From Sphaerosporella brunnea (lineage: Eukaryota > Ascomycota > Pezizomycetes > Pezizales > Pyronemataceae), in contig VXIS01000521.1 of assembly GCA_008704415.1 (NCBI GenBank), forward strand, positions 1-21,427: a stretch of 21,427 nucleotides of DNA, written 5' to 3'. The notes beneath the pieces were generated by a model. It was not told the origin of the DNA. It was given only the letters and a program-made list of their open reading frames with translations, and searched no databases. Every line of letters begins with the position of its first letter. Position 1 is the first letter of the stretch. Below, in pieces: positions 8,530 to 17,052 of the stretch. The translations under genes were made by a program, and so were the position numbers.

Positions 8530-10288
8530 ATGGAGGTCACGCAATGGTATGCAGTATCTCTAGGTGCCCCGGTGGCTATCCAATTCTCGTGGTACATTCT
8601 CTCGTTTTTTCTAACGAAATTGCTGCCTCGGCTGTCCTATCTGGTACTCAAGTATCTTGAATATCGCCAAGTTTCGAACAGAATCCGAGGCTCGGACACC
8701 TTTACGGTGATGCATCTGATTATTCTTCTCCTGTATATAGCAGCGAATACGGTCACAACAGGTCTCGGGGTTACCTCTTTAGCCGCACTAAGATCAAGAT
8801 CCAGAACGATGGCCTTAATGAACATAATGCCTCTTGGTCTGGGAGCACATGCGAGCTTGATCACAAATTACCTCGGGTTTTCAATGCTTGCGTATTCTCG
8901 AATGCACCGCTGGATTGGTCGAGTCACGGCAGTGCATAGCATAGTCCACTTAATAGCTTCATTAGTGATATTCGGGGGGTGCCTGGGGCGCATGACTACC
9001 CAAATGGTGGCAGGGCTAACGGTATGTGTCAATCTCGTTGGTTTCTAAAGAAGGATGTTTAAGATTGCAGGCAATTAGCGCAATTTCTTCGCTCGTTTTA
9101 TTCTCCCTCAACTTCTTCCGTCGACTATTCTTCGATCTCTTCGTCAAACTTCACATACTATTTACAATAGTTGCAGCAGTATCATTGTGGTATCACGTTC
9201 CACAATGGCGAACGAAAATATATTTGATAGCATTCTATACAGGCTGGGCTCTTACTTTCTTCTCGCGCCTATCTCTGATGCTGCATCGTAGTTTTAACTG
9301 GCGCACGGGCCGCATTGGCAGCACTGGTTCTGTTATCACCCGCAACCTCAACGGTTTACATATATTGTTGAAAGTTGCAACGCCTTGGAACTTCCAAGCG
9401 GGGCAGACTGTCTACATTCGAGTTCCTGGTATCGGTTTCTGGGGCCTTTTCCGGACTCGTCCGTTTATTGTTACCTCCTGGTCTTATGAAGCGGATGGCT
9501 CAACTACAGTGGACCTTCTTATCGATAAAAAGGAACCATTCAGATACTTGGATTCAGAGTTTAAAGTCCTTGTGGAAGGCCCCTACGGTCATGAAAAGGA
9601 CTTCGGATCATATGGGACGGTTCTGATGTTTGCTACAAATTTTGGGATTGTCGCGCAGCTACCCTACATTAAACGACTATTAGCCGATAATCGCAATCGC
9701 AGATGCATGACTAGGACTGTTCGTCTTTATTGGAGGGTAGACAGTGAAGAGATCATCAACTGTGTCGAGGACTGGATGCCTGGACTTCTTCGGGAAGATA
9801 TTTCCGTTCCTACTGCGCAGAACAATGACACAGCCACAACGAATCCAAACCGCCCCCTGTTTGACTTCGAAGAGAATGATCGCACGGTAAAGCATGTATC
9901 CTTAACCTGCAGTCTTTGACTAATGTTTTTGCACGAAGTTCATGAAATACATCCGATATGCTTCCAAAAATGACAACAAGCTAAAAGGGTATGGTGTGGC
10001 CTTTGGGAGTCACCATCGTGTTTACACACTGTATGAAGACATGGATGTGGAAAAACTACTGAAAGCGGGGATTAAGATAGGAGGAGGAGGCAAAATTATG
10101 GTGTCAGGTACGTAAATGTGGAGATCGGTGGTGTACTGAAAAGCTAAATGGATGCAGTCTGCGCTGGAAAAGAAATCCGAACAACCATCCGCCAGGTTTT
10201 GGCGGATTTAGTCACCAGAGATGTACAACCTCGGCTGGAAGAACTTGACTTTCACGAGAAGGGTTTGACTACTGTATCATACTGTTGA
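8530..10288 (+). CDS. Ferric-reductase-type transmembrane oxidoreductase (FRE/NOX family)
   Basis: Exons: 8530-9021, 9071-9886, 9939-10107 and 10158-10288. Introns are 49, 52 and 50 nt with clean GTATGT/GTAAAG/GTACGT donors; the protein is 535 aa. Family members pass electrons from NADPH through FAD and two hemes across the membrane to metal chelates. Several hydrophobic helices fill residues 12-235. Heme ligands fit H126 and H140 (MHRWIGRVTAVHSIVH) and H192 and H206 (LHILFTIVAAVSLWYH), both pairs 14 apart. The FAD-binding motif is RPFIVTSW (294-301; HPF is usual). The NADPH region has VEGPYG (332-337) and FATNFGIVAQLPYIKRLL (351-368), where the common Gly-Gly is Thr-Asn. Residues 405-435 are an acidic/Asn-rich insert. 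The C-terminus (VCAGKEIRTTIR) keeps the family Cys. It lacks the usual aromatic Trp end and may be slightly altered. Confidence 0.9.
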
Positions 10289-10342
10289 GCAGTGCAGCAG
10301 AAAAGGGCATTCCATAGCATACTATAACATTGACAAACTTGC

Positions 10343-10609
10343 TCAGGTACTGCTTCTCTTCTTGGTATCCTTGTTGAAATTCCCGCCACATTTTGCCCGC
10401 AAAATGTTTTCATTTTCCATTGATTGGATACGTGCTCGGAGCTCTGTGTTTTCTTTGCACACCTGCAAGTACTTCTGTCGCTCAGCTGAAAGCTCGGCCT
10501 TCGTGTCCTGCAGGAGGCGTTCTGCTTCCAAAGCTCGCTCGTGAAATGGACGAAAAAAGGCTACCAATCGCTCAGAAAATTCCCGGACTGCCACAGTGAT
10601 CAGTAACAT
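10343..10609 (-). CDS. Small coiled-coil protein
   Basis: A single ATG-initiated frame of 88 aa. Residues about 25-70 form an uninterrupted amphipathic helix (ERALEAERLLQDTKAELS, KENTELRARIQSMENE) with leucine/alanine heptads, then a basic tail (KDTKKRSS). It is convergent with the ferric reductase, 54 bp from its stop. A splice acceptor (GTGGCAG) within its first codons hints at an alternative 5' exon, but the upstream frame closes. No family is recognised; coiled coils of this length are common in dimerisation regions. Confidence 0.5.
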   Translation of the reverse strand: MLLITVAVREFSERLVAFFRPFHERALEAERLLQDTKAELSAERQKYLQVCKENTELRARIQSMENENILRAKCGGNFNKDTKKRSST

Positions 10610-10735
10610 TCAAACTGTACTCCTGTTGCTTCAAAACCTACATTCGTTCTACATGTTTTTGCTGTCTCCGTTTCTTGGTTGTGGGAAGGACGGAGGTAAC
10701 GACTTTTTATTTAGTGCATCTTGCGCAGCCTGAAA

Positions 10736-11027
10736 GACAGGGATGGCATGTATGTGGGGAGGTGTGGCTGGACACGCGGCAGGCGCAGGGCGTCAATGTT
10801 AGCCTCAAATGACAGGGATGCATGTATGTATGGAGGTGTGGGTGATCGGGACACGCGGCAGGGGCGCCAATATTAGCTTTAATGACAGGGATGGCATGTA
10901 TGTGGGGAGGTGTGGCTGGACACGCGGCAGGCGCAGAGCGCCAATGTTAACCTCAATGACAGGGATGGCATGTATGTGTGGAGGTGTGGGTGATCGGGAC
11001 ACGCAGCAGCTGCTCGGACGCCAATTT
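10736..11027. repeat. Minisatellite, four units of about 74 bp in A-B-A-B order
   Basis: Units start at 10736, 10811, 10884 and 10958, each with GACAGGGATG. Units 1 and 3 carry GTGGCTGGACACGCGG; units 2 and 4 carry GTGGGTGATCGGGACACG. The array is therefore a duplicated 148-bp dimer, a higher-order repeat. Open frames on both strands across it are by-products. Confidence 0.92.
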
Positions 11028-11085
11028 TTAAAAATATATGTTGTGGAAAGGTTCCTAGAGTAACTTCACAAACCATAGCGCCACG

Positions 11086-11411
11086 ATGTCTCCCACACAC
11101 AGAAACTATTGGGCCGCAGACGAAAATGCATACCTCTTGTTTTATGTTGCCCATGCTATACCCTCCGACGCAATTGTTGTGCTTCTCCAGCTAAAGGCTC
11201 CCAGGCCTGGTCAACTTATTCGGACTGAAGCCGCAATTTCTTTGAAGCAGCGTCAGCTCTGGCGAGCGTATAACCTTGACGACAGTCAAGGAGCCCCTGA
11301 ACCCGCAAAATTCGGCAGTTCCTCAGCTCATACATCGTTGACAACGGTCTTTGTGGTCCAAAACCGGACAGAGAACTCGATGCTGAAGAGCTTGAGCAGT
11401 TGAAGGTTTGA
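11086..11411 (+). CDS. Small Myb/SANT-like protein, two exons
   Basis: Exon 1 is 11086-11267 and exon 2 is 11327-11411, joined across a 59-nt intron (GTATAA to TTCCTCAG); 88 aa. The spliced C-terminus reads GLCGPKPDRELDAEELEQLKV, much more protein-like than the unspliced frame. The N-terminal half (NYWAADENAYLLFYVAHA, then RPGQLIRTEAAISLKQRQLW) has the Trp - Glu-Asn - Leu-Leu spacing and final RT..A...K...L of a Myb/SANT or trihelix-like DNA-binding helix bundle. No other domain fits. It lies just downstream of the 74-bp minisatellite and opens a run of small regulator-like genes. Confidence 0.55.
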
Positions 11412-11759
11412 AACCCCTGGCCAAAGGCGCACATATGTGGGCTAATAAAGGAGATAGTCCTATGAGAGTGGGGTTCTGGTATGGTTACCGCTAAATGATG
11501 GAGCTTAGGGTTCTGACAATCTCATAGATGGGGCGCGGGCTGGAGATGATTGTTGAGGAGGAATGACAATCTTGTGTTATGCAATGACATTGAGCTAGTG
11601 TACATGTTTGCCTTTAGGTCTTCCTTCGCTTATTCGCAATATTGTGTTCGGCTGCCCCTTCATCTCTTCTCTTCTTATTATTCGATTCAATCAATTCGTT
11701 CAAAGTATCGGTCACCTCGAGTGACCAAGCGGCTAAGCGTTCCAGATCTCTATTCATGG

Positions 11760-12183
11760 TTAAGGTTTTGACGGGTACATATGGAATTGAAGTCTCACTT
11801 CAGTCTCGTCTCCAAACTCTGGATTGAATGCTCCAAACTCTGAATTCTGCATTATCATTATTATGACGCTCGTTAACGATGATATCCACGACTCACTTGT
11901 CTTTACAACTACACACGCAATGAACAGGTAACTCTTGGCTTGGTTCAACAGGCTCGAGCGACTCTGGTGTTAAGTGTGCGAGATCGTGGGGCTGGGAAAC
12001 TAAGCTAGTCAATGTTGCTAGGGAGGATCCGACCAGGAAACTATCGTCGAGCGCTGAAGGGTCGATATTGGCATGCTCAGTGAGGTCGCCAGAAACACTC
12101 GTAAACAAACTATCGAAGAAAGCCTGAAGTTCTTGGCTTTCTGCAAAGGGCTCGGGGGTTGAGCTGGTTTGGTGGTCATTCAT
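11760..12183 (-). CDS. Small acidic hypothetical protein, two exons
   Basis: Exon 1 is 12183-11917, a 70-nt intron follows (11916-11847, GTGTGT to ATGCAG), and exon 2 is 11846-11760; 117 aa. It starts MNDHQTSSTPEP and is acidic with clustered Phe/Leu (LQAFFDSLF, LTPESLEPVEP), a composition seen in transactivation segments. The final exon carries a short internal repeat (SEFGAFNPEFG). Its start, composition and two-exon layout resemble the protein at 15126-14664, which may be a diverged paralogue. No DNA-binding domain is seen. The donor GTGTGT is acceptable, not strong. Confidence 0.5.
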
Positions 12184-12378
12184 GCTGCCGTTCTTTGTGT
12201 GCGGTATATTGCGGCGAGGCTACGCCTTTTTATATGACCACCGCTGTATGGTGGCCAAAATAAACCCATCCAAGTACCAGGCGGCACATGGATATTACAG
12301 TTTCACTTTGATGGTTCTGCGATCGTGTTTTTTATTTACAAAAATAGTTGGAAATCTGGAATAACTACACTCCAATAC

Positions 12379-13187
12379 TTAATATTGCGTGCTGCAATAC
12401 CATTCCCACACCAGCGCATCCGGCCGTTGGACTAAATGGGTAGACGGCAATGGTTGTTGAATGTGCCAAGCACGCCGAGCTCCCGAAGCCGCATCGATGG
12501 CGTCAGTGTAAGCTTGAGGCAACCGTGGTTTAACGCCGTCCCCATGGTCCCCATGGTCCCCATCATCCCTATCGGCCCCATCGGCCCCATCGGCCCCATC
12601 GTCCCCATCGTCTCTATTGTCCCTATCGTCCCCATCGCTCTCGTCTTCGGTGTCCTCGTCGTCCTCGTCGTCCCCATCGCTCTCGTCTTCGGTGTCCTCG
12701 TCGTCCTCGTCGTCCCCATCGCTCTCGTCTTCGGTGTCCTCGTCGTCCTCGTCGTCCTCGTCGTCCTCGTCGTCCTCGTCGTCCTCGTCGTCCTCGTCGT
12801 CCTCGTCGTCCTCGTCGTCCTCGTCGTCCTCCATGACCTCATCGTCCTCATCATCCTCACCGCGGGCGGTGTACGCCATGCTCCCACCAACTTCGTGATC
12901 GAATCCACTACAGTAGTGAGTGATAGTCTCCTGCAACGTTAGAGCCTTGATGAGCATAACCGTCTGGAGTTACTCACCTCAATCTGTGGTGCGCTCTCAT
13001 TTTTCAGCCGCCTCATATGAGCATAAAACTTCGATCTTAAAGCTGAAACTGTTCGTCTGACTTGGTAGCGCTGGAAAAGCTGACGCTGTATATAACGCCA
13101 TTGATGCTTACTGGGGCCACTGTAAGTTTGCTTCAGAGAAACCAGGAACTGGAGCTCCCCTGGTCCGTAGCGTTGATGGGCAGACAT
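12379..13187 (-). CDS. SANT/Myb-like protein with a long Asp/Glu repeat tract
   Basis: Exon 1 (13187-12978) and exon 2 (12930-12379) are joined by a 47-nt intron with GTGAGT donor and CTCTAACGTTGCAG acceptor; 253 aa. Residues 5-65 (RYGPGELQFLVSLKQTY, RYQVRRTVSALRSKFYAHM) read as a Myb/SANT-type domain with the typical R-T-.-.-A-L-.-.-.-.-F end. Residues about 92-190 are almost wholly acidic: roughly 14 DDE triplets, three DTEDESDGDDED blocks, then DGADGAD-type repeats. The last 45 residues return to ordinary composition. Acidic tracts of this kind occur in histone- or DNA-binding nuclear proteins; that role is inference. The tract is encoded by pure GACGACGAG arrays and is probably length-variable. 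The mirror open frames on the plus strand are artefacts. Confidence 0.72.
12541..12840. repeat. Coding micro/minisatellite (CCTCGTCGT)n and a 42-bp unit
   Basis: From 12733 to about 12828 the plus strand is an almost perfect CCTCGTCGT array. Upstream are about three 42-bp units (TCGCTCTCGTCTTCGGTGTC plus CTCGTCGT), then CCCATCG/CCCATGG repeats. All encode the acidic tract of the minus-strand gene. Confidence 0.93.
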
Positions 13188-13282
13188 TCTGGCTGTGCAA
13201 CTCTCCAATGGAAACTTTGTGAGTTAAATATGTTGAACGAAACCTACGCCAATAATAGTAGCCTGCCTCCACTACACTTCTC

Positions 13283-13307
13283 TTTTGCAACATGGTTGCC
13301 AGGTGTG
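13283..13307. repeat. 25-bp exact copy of a segment at 13626-13650
   Basis: TTTTGCAACATGGTTGCCAG followed by GTGTG is repeated exactly at 13626-13650 inside the second long repeat. The first long repeat lacks the CAACATGGTTG part. Confidence 0.85.
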
Positions 13308-13365
13308 GCTGGGAGCTTCATAGGTAGTTCAATCAAGCCTAGCGAGTGAGATTTACAAGCCGTGA

Positions 13366-13859
13366 GTCACCACAAAGTGGGGGCCGAGGGCGCTCTTTTT
13401 GCCAGGTGTGTGGGTTGAGTGCCCAGTGGGTATCTGATTGGCTCTCTTGGAGTATTAGCGCGAATAGGCTATGCGGATAAGGCCTGTCACCACATCAAAA
13501 GTTCGACATACCAGCAACTGCCGCTAGAGACCCCGGATGACAAGATATCCGCCGAAGACGACAGCTGATGGGCACGCGGTTTGACCGCGGTTGATGTCAC
13601 CACAAAGTGGGGCCGAGGGCGCTCTTTTTGCAACATGGTTGCCAGGTGTGTGGGTTGAGTGCCCGTGTCCGGTAGGTATCTGATTGGCTCTCTCGCATAA
13701 ATTCAGGAGTACTAGCGCGAACAGGATACGCCTTGGTTGCCGCGAAAAGACCCCTGTCACCACATCAAAAGTTCGACATACCGGCAACTGCCGCTGGAGA
13801 CCCCAGATTACAAGATATCCGCCGAAGACGACAGCTGACGCGGTTGGACTGCGGTTGAT
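13366..13859. repeat. Two adjacent 230/264-bp direct repeats
   Basis: Copy 1 is 13366-13595 and copy 2 is 13596-13859. Both open GTCACCACAAAGTGGGG and both end GCGGTTGAT. A central 80-bp part around AAGTTCGACATACC and AAGATATCCGCCGAAGACG is nearly identical. Length differences come from short indels. No gene is recognised within. Confidence 0.88.
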
Positions 13860-13870
13860 GTACTAGGTAC

Positions 13871-14169
13871 TTGAATGGATATCCTTTAATTATGGTACAT
13901 AAAAAACGTTAGTACCAAGCAAGACAGCTTGGTCCCGTTGCCAACAAACGACTGGTCTGGATGTTGCAAGAGTAGCATCGCTGGGGGTGCCTCCCGCCGC
14001 GTGCCTACCTTTAGGTGCTCAAGTCGGTTTGGTGCGTTGGTAACGAGGATCCGTTGGGTGCCCCAGGAATAGAGAGTAGTAGAGGTTATAAGAAAGATGA
14101 AGGATGAAGGAGAAAGAGCGAAAGGGAGCGACGAGCCCATTTTGAACGGATATCCTTTAATTATGGTAC
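13871..14169. repeat. 28-bp direct repeats bounding a 243-bp segment
   Basis: 13871-13898 and 14142-14169 share TTGAAYGGATATCCTTTAAT followed by TATGGTAC, with a single T/C difference. The segment between has no gene and no inverted termini. It begins with a small hairpin (ACCAAGC, loop, GCTTGGT at 13914-13933). Confidence 0.88.
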
Positions 14170-14275
14170 CATTCGCACGCAAAAGCAAAAGACGAATTCT
14201 CTGTTGCACGGGAAGCTGGAAGACAAGTAATGGGTGGCCGCCGCTGCGACCGGCGGCGCCGACAGTCTTCCCGTC

Positions 14276-14416
14276 ACTCTATAGTGGAAGTTCTATAGAA
14301 CGTTGCTATAGACTAGGGAGTGTGACCCCTCTGTTCTATTTAAAGTTCTATTAAACTTCCTATACAATCACGATAGAACAGGTCTTTTTTTTGGAGAGAA
14401 CACTGTTCTATTCGGC
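14276..14416. other. Cluster of CTATAG / GTTCTAT palindromic motifs
   Basis: CTATAG occurs at least four times, including the perfect palindrome GTTCTATAGAAC (14290-14301). GTTCTAT also recurs around 14334, 14345 and 14404 and, inverted (ATAGAAC), around 14375. No coding sequence is seen. It could be a repeat remnant or a protein-binding array. Confidence 0.6.
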
Positions 14417-14663
14417 CGCTATAGAGCCACGGAAAGACACCCAATGTTTGCAATTACATGAAAATGCAGTACTAGCACACCCCTCTCAGTTCCTATCACA
14501 TTTCCTCCGCTTTGGTTCCGATTCCTCAAGCTTGGCAATTTGCGCATTGACCAGGTCGGTCACAGAATCACTGATGTGGAGTGCCCATGTTTGAAGATGG
14601 TCCAATTCGCTTGTATATGTCAGCGCCGCATATGTATAGATAGGACAAAGTGGGGAAAATACA

Positions 14664-15126
14664 TTAGTCGGTATTCAAAATATCGAAATCTTGAGTGGGG
14701 ATCAGACGAAGTACATCTACGCAAGCTCTGTGCAACCCACCGGGCAAGTAATGCATGGCACATACCACATCCCCCAGACTCATCGATATCAAATACAGTG
14801 GGTGTCTTGCTGGTCGCCGATGGTGAGGTTCGCCGCGAATTAGAGTATGGCGATAACGACGGCGTCTCGCAAGATAGGATTTGGGACATTTCGGATTGTT
14901 CCGCTTCGGGCTCGGGTGACACCGACGCAAAGGACTCCGGATGGAAGCCCAGTTCGCGTGCCAATGGAGTTCCCAGAAGATCAGCAACAGTTAGAGCACT
15001 GGAACTGGACCCCTCATTGGTAGGAGGGAATGAAAGGAAGCTTTGAAGGAGAGTTTCAAACTCTACATCGTTGAGCTGAGCAACCGGTGGTGGAGTCAAG
15101 GTGCCGTTGTCGCTGTGGCTGTTCAT
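14664..15126 (-). CDS. Small acidic Ser/Pro-rich hypothetical protein, two exons
   Basis: Exon 1 is 15126-14766, followed by a short 40-nt intron (GTATGT to GCACAGAG), then exon 2 14725-14664 ending in TAA; 140 aa. The start MNSHSDNGTLTPPP and the following Phe/Leu-rich acidic helix (DVEFETLLQSFLSF) resemble the protein at 12183-11760. The middle is Ser/Pro/Glu-rich (SPEPEAEQSEM, SPYSNSRRTSP). The spliced end reads VDVLRLIPTQDFDILNTD. The composition suits a disordered activation or adaptor region; no DNA-binding domain is present. The unspliced frame continues to 14620 with a less protein-like tail. The intron is at the short end for fungi, so the 3' end is the weak point. Confidence 0.5.
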
Positions 15127-15671
15127 TGTTGGGCCGTGGTTATCATGAATGGTTATGGGGCTCAACCTTTATATTGTACTTGTTGTTTTCAAGCCACATT
15201 AGTTCGAGAAGACAACGTGAGCATCGATGTTGGATGCCGCTATTTTTGTCAACTATGGTCCAGTACTGGCCTCCCACATGCTTGCTCGGGTCTGGAAATG
15301 GCTACCAGGCAGCAAATCAGTTGGTAGCCTGCTGTATAACCGTACTAGTATTTGCCCCATGTAAGAAGCACTAAGTGCACCTGCAGATCCTTCCATCTGT
15401 GTGACAAAGTTTCGATTGGCGCTGATTCTTGCATTTTGAATTTTGAACACTTTCCCGCCACCAAAAAGATTTTTTTTTTAAAGAACGCTGTAATTCGACT
15501 AATTTTCGCATTAAAAAACTTGCCGCTACATACATCACCGCGTTCCAGCATCTACTTGAATATTATTAATATGACTGCCTACAAGCGCTAGGCCCCTGTG
15601 TGTTGGGTCTGTGTGTCACACAAAAGCCCCGTATCACATTTGCTTATCGTCTAAATGTATATAAATTCTGC
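15127..15671. other. No gene recognised
   Basis: Intergenic between two minus-strand genes. The left part should hold the promoter of the acidic protein gene and the right part the 3' end of the MADS-like gene. Overlapping open frames here lack domains and introns. Confidence 0.5.
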
Positions 15672-16207
15672 CTATTTACTGCGCGACTTTCCTGTTCCAG
15701 TAATATAATCGAACGGATAGCATACTCGCTGTAGTTTACATTGGCTTACCATCACTCGAAGAAACCATGAGAGGCTCTTGTAACCTACCTGCAAATTCTT
15801 GTATTGTGACGCAGTCCTCTCAGAAGCCGGTATTCCAGGCTTTGGAAACTTAAATTGTGGTGGTGATACAAGGTTCATGGCTCCACTTGATTCGTTGGCT
15901 TCGTGGCTATCACGATCTTGCGCAAAGTGACGGGGCAGCTTATGTTCTGCTTTATCCTTCCGGTGCACATCAGTAAATTTATGAACGTCAATCGGTATTA
16001 GCCGGCGGCACAAACGATTTCCTCGATCGAGGGTGGCCACCAATAGTCATCCGTAGATCGGTATGTGTAATAGTTGCCCTTCTCATGCACAATGACAGCT
16101 ACATCCGCGTCGCACAGCTTGCCGAGTTCAAAAGCCTTCCTGAGAAAGTTATTTCGCCTTTTCCTGAACTTGTTTCTCTCATTCGCTATCGCTTTATCGG
16201 AAGGCAT
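15672..16207 (-). CDS. Minimal MADS-box-like protein, three exons
   Basis: Exons: 16207-16016, 15956-15789 and 15728-15672. Introns are 59 nt (GTTTGT to CCGGAAG) and 60 nt (GTAGGT to CTACAG); 138 aa. Residues about 9-50 match the MADS/SRF recognition helix and first strand: NKFRKRRNNFLRKAFELGKL, then CDADVAVIVHEKGNYYTY. The usual KRK...LLKKA..L..LCD..VA.I order is kept. The block that follows (STDDYWWPPSIEEI) is one I recall from short fungal SRF-type proteins. No K-box and no long activation domain are present. The second intron is a multiple of three and free of stops, so both spliced and retained forms would be translatable. It may bind DNA as a dimer or titrate full MADS proteins; that is inference. 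Confidence 0.75.
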
Positions 16208-16332
16208 GGTCGAGTTGGTTGCTACGTTAATGGTTGGGAGCCTGGGTGGCAGAGGGCTTATATCCACAGCGAGGATTTATTTCGAACGTCTGAAACACAC
16301 AGCAAATGGCAATTAAAGGCGTAAAACATAAC

Positions 16333-16468
16333 ATCAAACAACTCAGAACAAGCAACAACTTCTCCTGGTATCGTTCCAATTTTATCCTCACACCTTTCCA
16401 AAACTTCAAACAGCTCAGAACCTTCGAACCGCCTGTACCCAAACGTATCGTGCCAATTTTATCCTCAC
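16333..16468. repeat. Tandem duplication, period about 72-77 bp
   Basis: CAAACAACTCAGAAC and TATCGTTCCAATTTTATCCTCAC-like blocks (16335-16391) recur at 16407-16468 with a few changes. It overlaps the 3' end of the adjacent small ORF. Confidence 0.8.
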
Positions 16469-16735
16469 GATTTGCTGATACACACTGTTATGACCGACGG
16501 CGTGACGAAGGTTACCCCGACTGACGCAAAAATTGATCTTGTCTGGAATTTCGTTCTCGACTCTCAGCAAGATAGAACATGCCCCACCACCTTGGATACG
16601 GGGATGACACTGAATGGATTGATCCTTCTCAGGAACTGGCGGTGGCTTGCAGTGCTGAATGGGTTGGTCCTTCTCAGGAACTGGCGGCGGCTTGCACCTG
16701 AAAGCATTTCGAATAGTAGATTTTAGACGGCCCAT
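16415..16735 (-). CDS. Small hypothetical protein with a duplicated Pro-rich segment
   Basis: The ATG at 16735 opens a 106-aa frame, MGRLKSTIRNAF. It is followed by two copies of CKPPPVPEKDQ-I-Q (15-residue repeat, 45-bp DNA repeat) and a segment containing LLRVENEIPDKINF. The Pro-rich repeat could be a ligand for SH3- or WW-type domains; that is inference. A possible intron would change the last third, which overlaps the tandem duplication and reads less like protein. It lies 208 bp upstream of the MADS-like gene on the same strand. No family is recognised. Confidence 0.38.
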   Translation of the reverse strand: MGRLKSTIRNAFRCKPPPVPEKDQPIQHCKPPPVPEKDQSIQCHPRIQGGGACSILLRVENEIPDKINFCVSRGNLRHAVGHNSVYQQIVRIKLARYVWVQAVRRF

Positions 16736-16830
16736 GCCCAAATAATTGTGCACTGGTGTCAGCATATATAGCCTCAGGAAAAACTGCTGTTTTAGGCTCC
16801 CTTGCTATTATGGACACCCCTTGTGTTCCA

Positions 16831-17052
16831 CGCGGGCCTCCCACACAGGCCTCCATCCCACGCGGGCCTCCAATCCACGTGGGCCTCCATCCCACACGGG
16901 CTTCCATCCCACACGGGCCTCCATCCCACGCGGGCCTCCAATCTGCGCGGGCCTCCAATCCATGCAGGCCTCCACCCCACACAAGCCTCAAATCCGCACG
17001 GGCCTCCAATCCGCGCGGGCCTCCGATCCGCGCGGGCCTCCATCCCGTGCGG
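16831..17052. repeat. 17-bp minisatellite, about 13 units
   Basis: Units follow CCTCCATCCCACGCGGG with changes mostly at positions 6-13; one early unit is shortened to 13 bp. Because 17 is not a multiple of three and no unit contains a stop, several frames are open on both strands. The resulting Gly/Trp/Arg/Pro-rich peptides are by-products. Confidence 0.93.

Noticed and set aside
12436..12942. Long plus-strand frames rich in Val/Ile/Pro or Ser across the acidic repeat
   Set aside because: They are mirror frames of the GACGACGAG array of the minus-strand SANT-acidic gene. They have no start context, domain or intron support.
13524..13787. 87-codon minus-strand frame
   Set aside because: It spans the junction of the two 230/264-bp repeats, and the equivalent frame is not kept in the other copy.
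13914..13933. Small hairpin ACCAAGC / GCTTGGT
   Set aside because: A 7-bp stem is expected by chance in a window this size, and nothing nearby gives it a role.
16831..17052. Possible CRISPR-like array
   Set aside because: Units are contiguous 17-mers without unique spacers, in a eukaryotic context.
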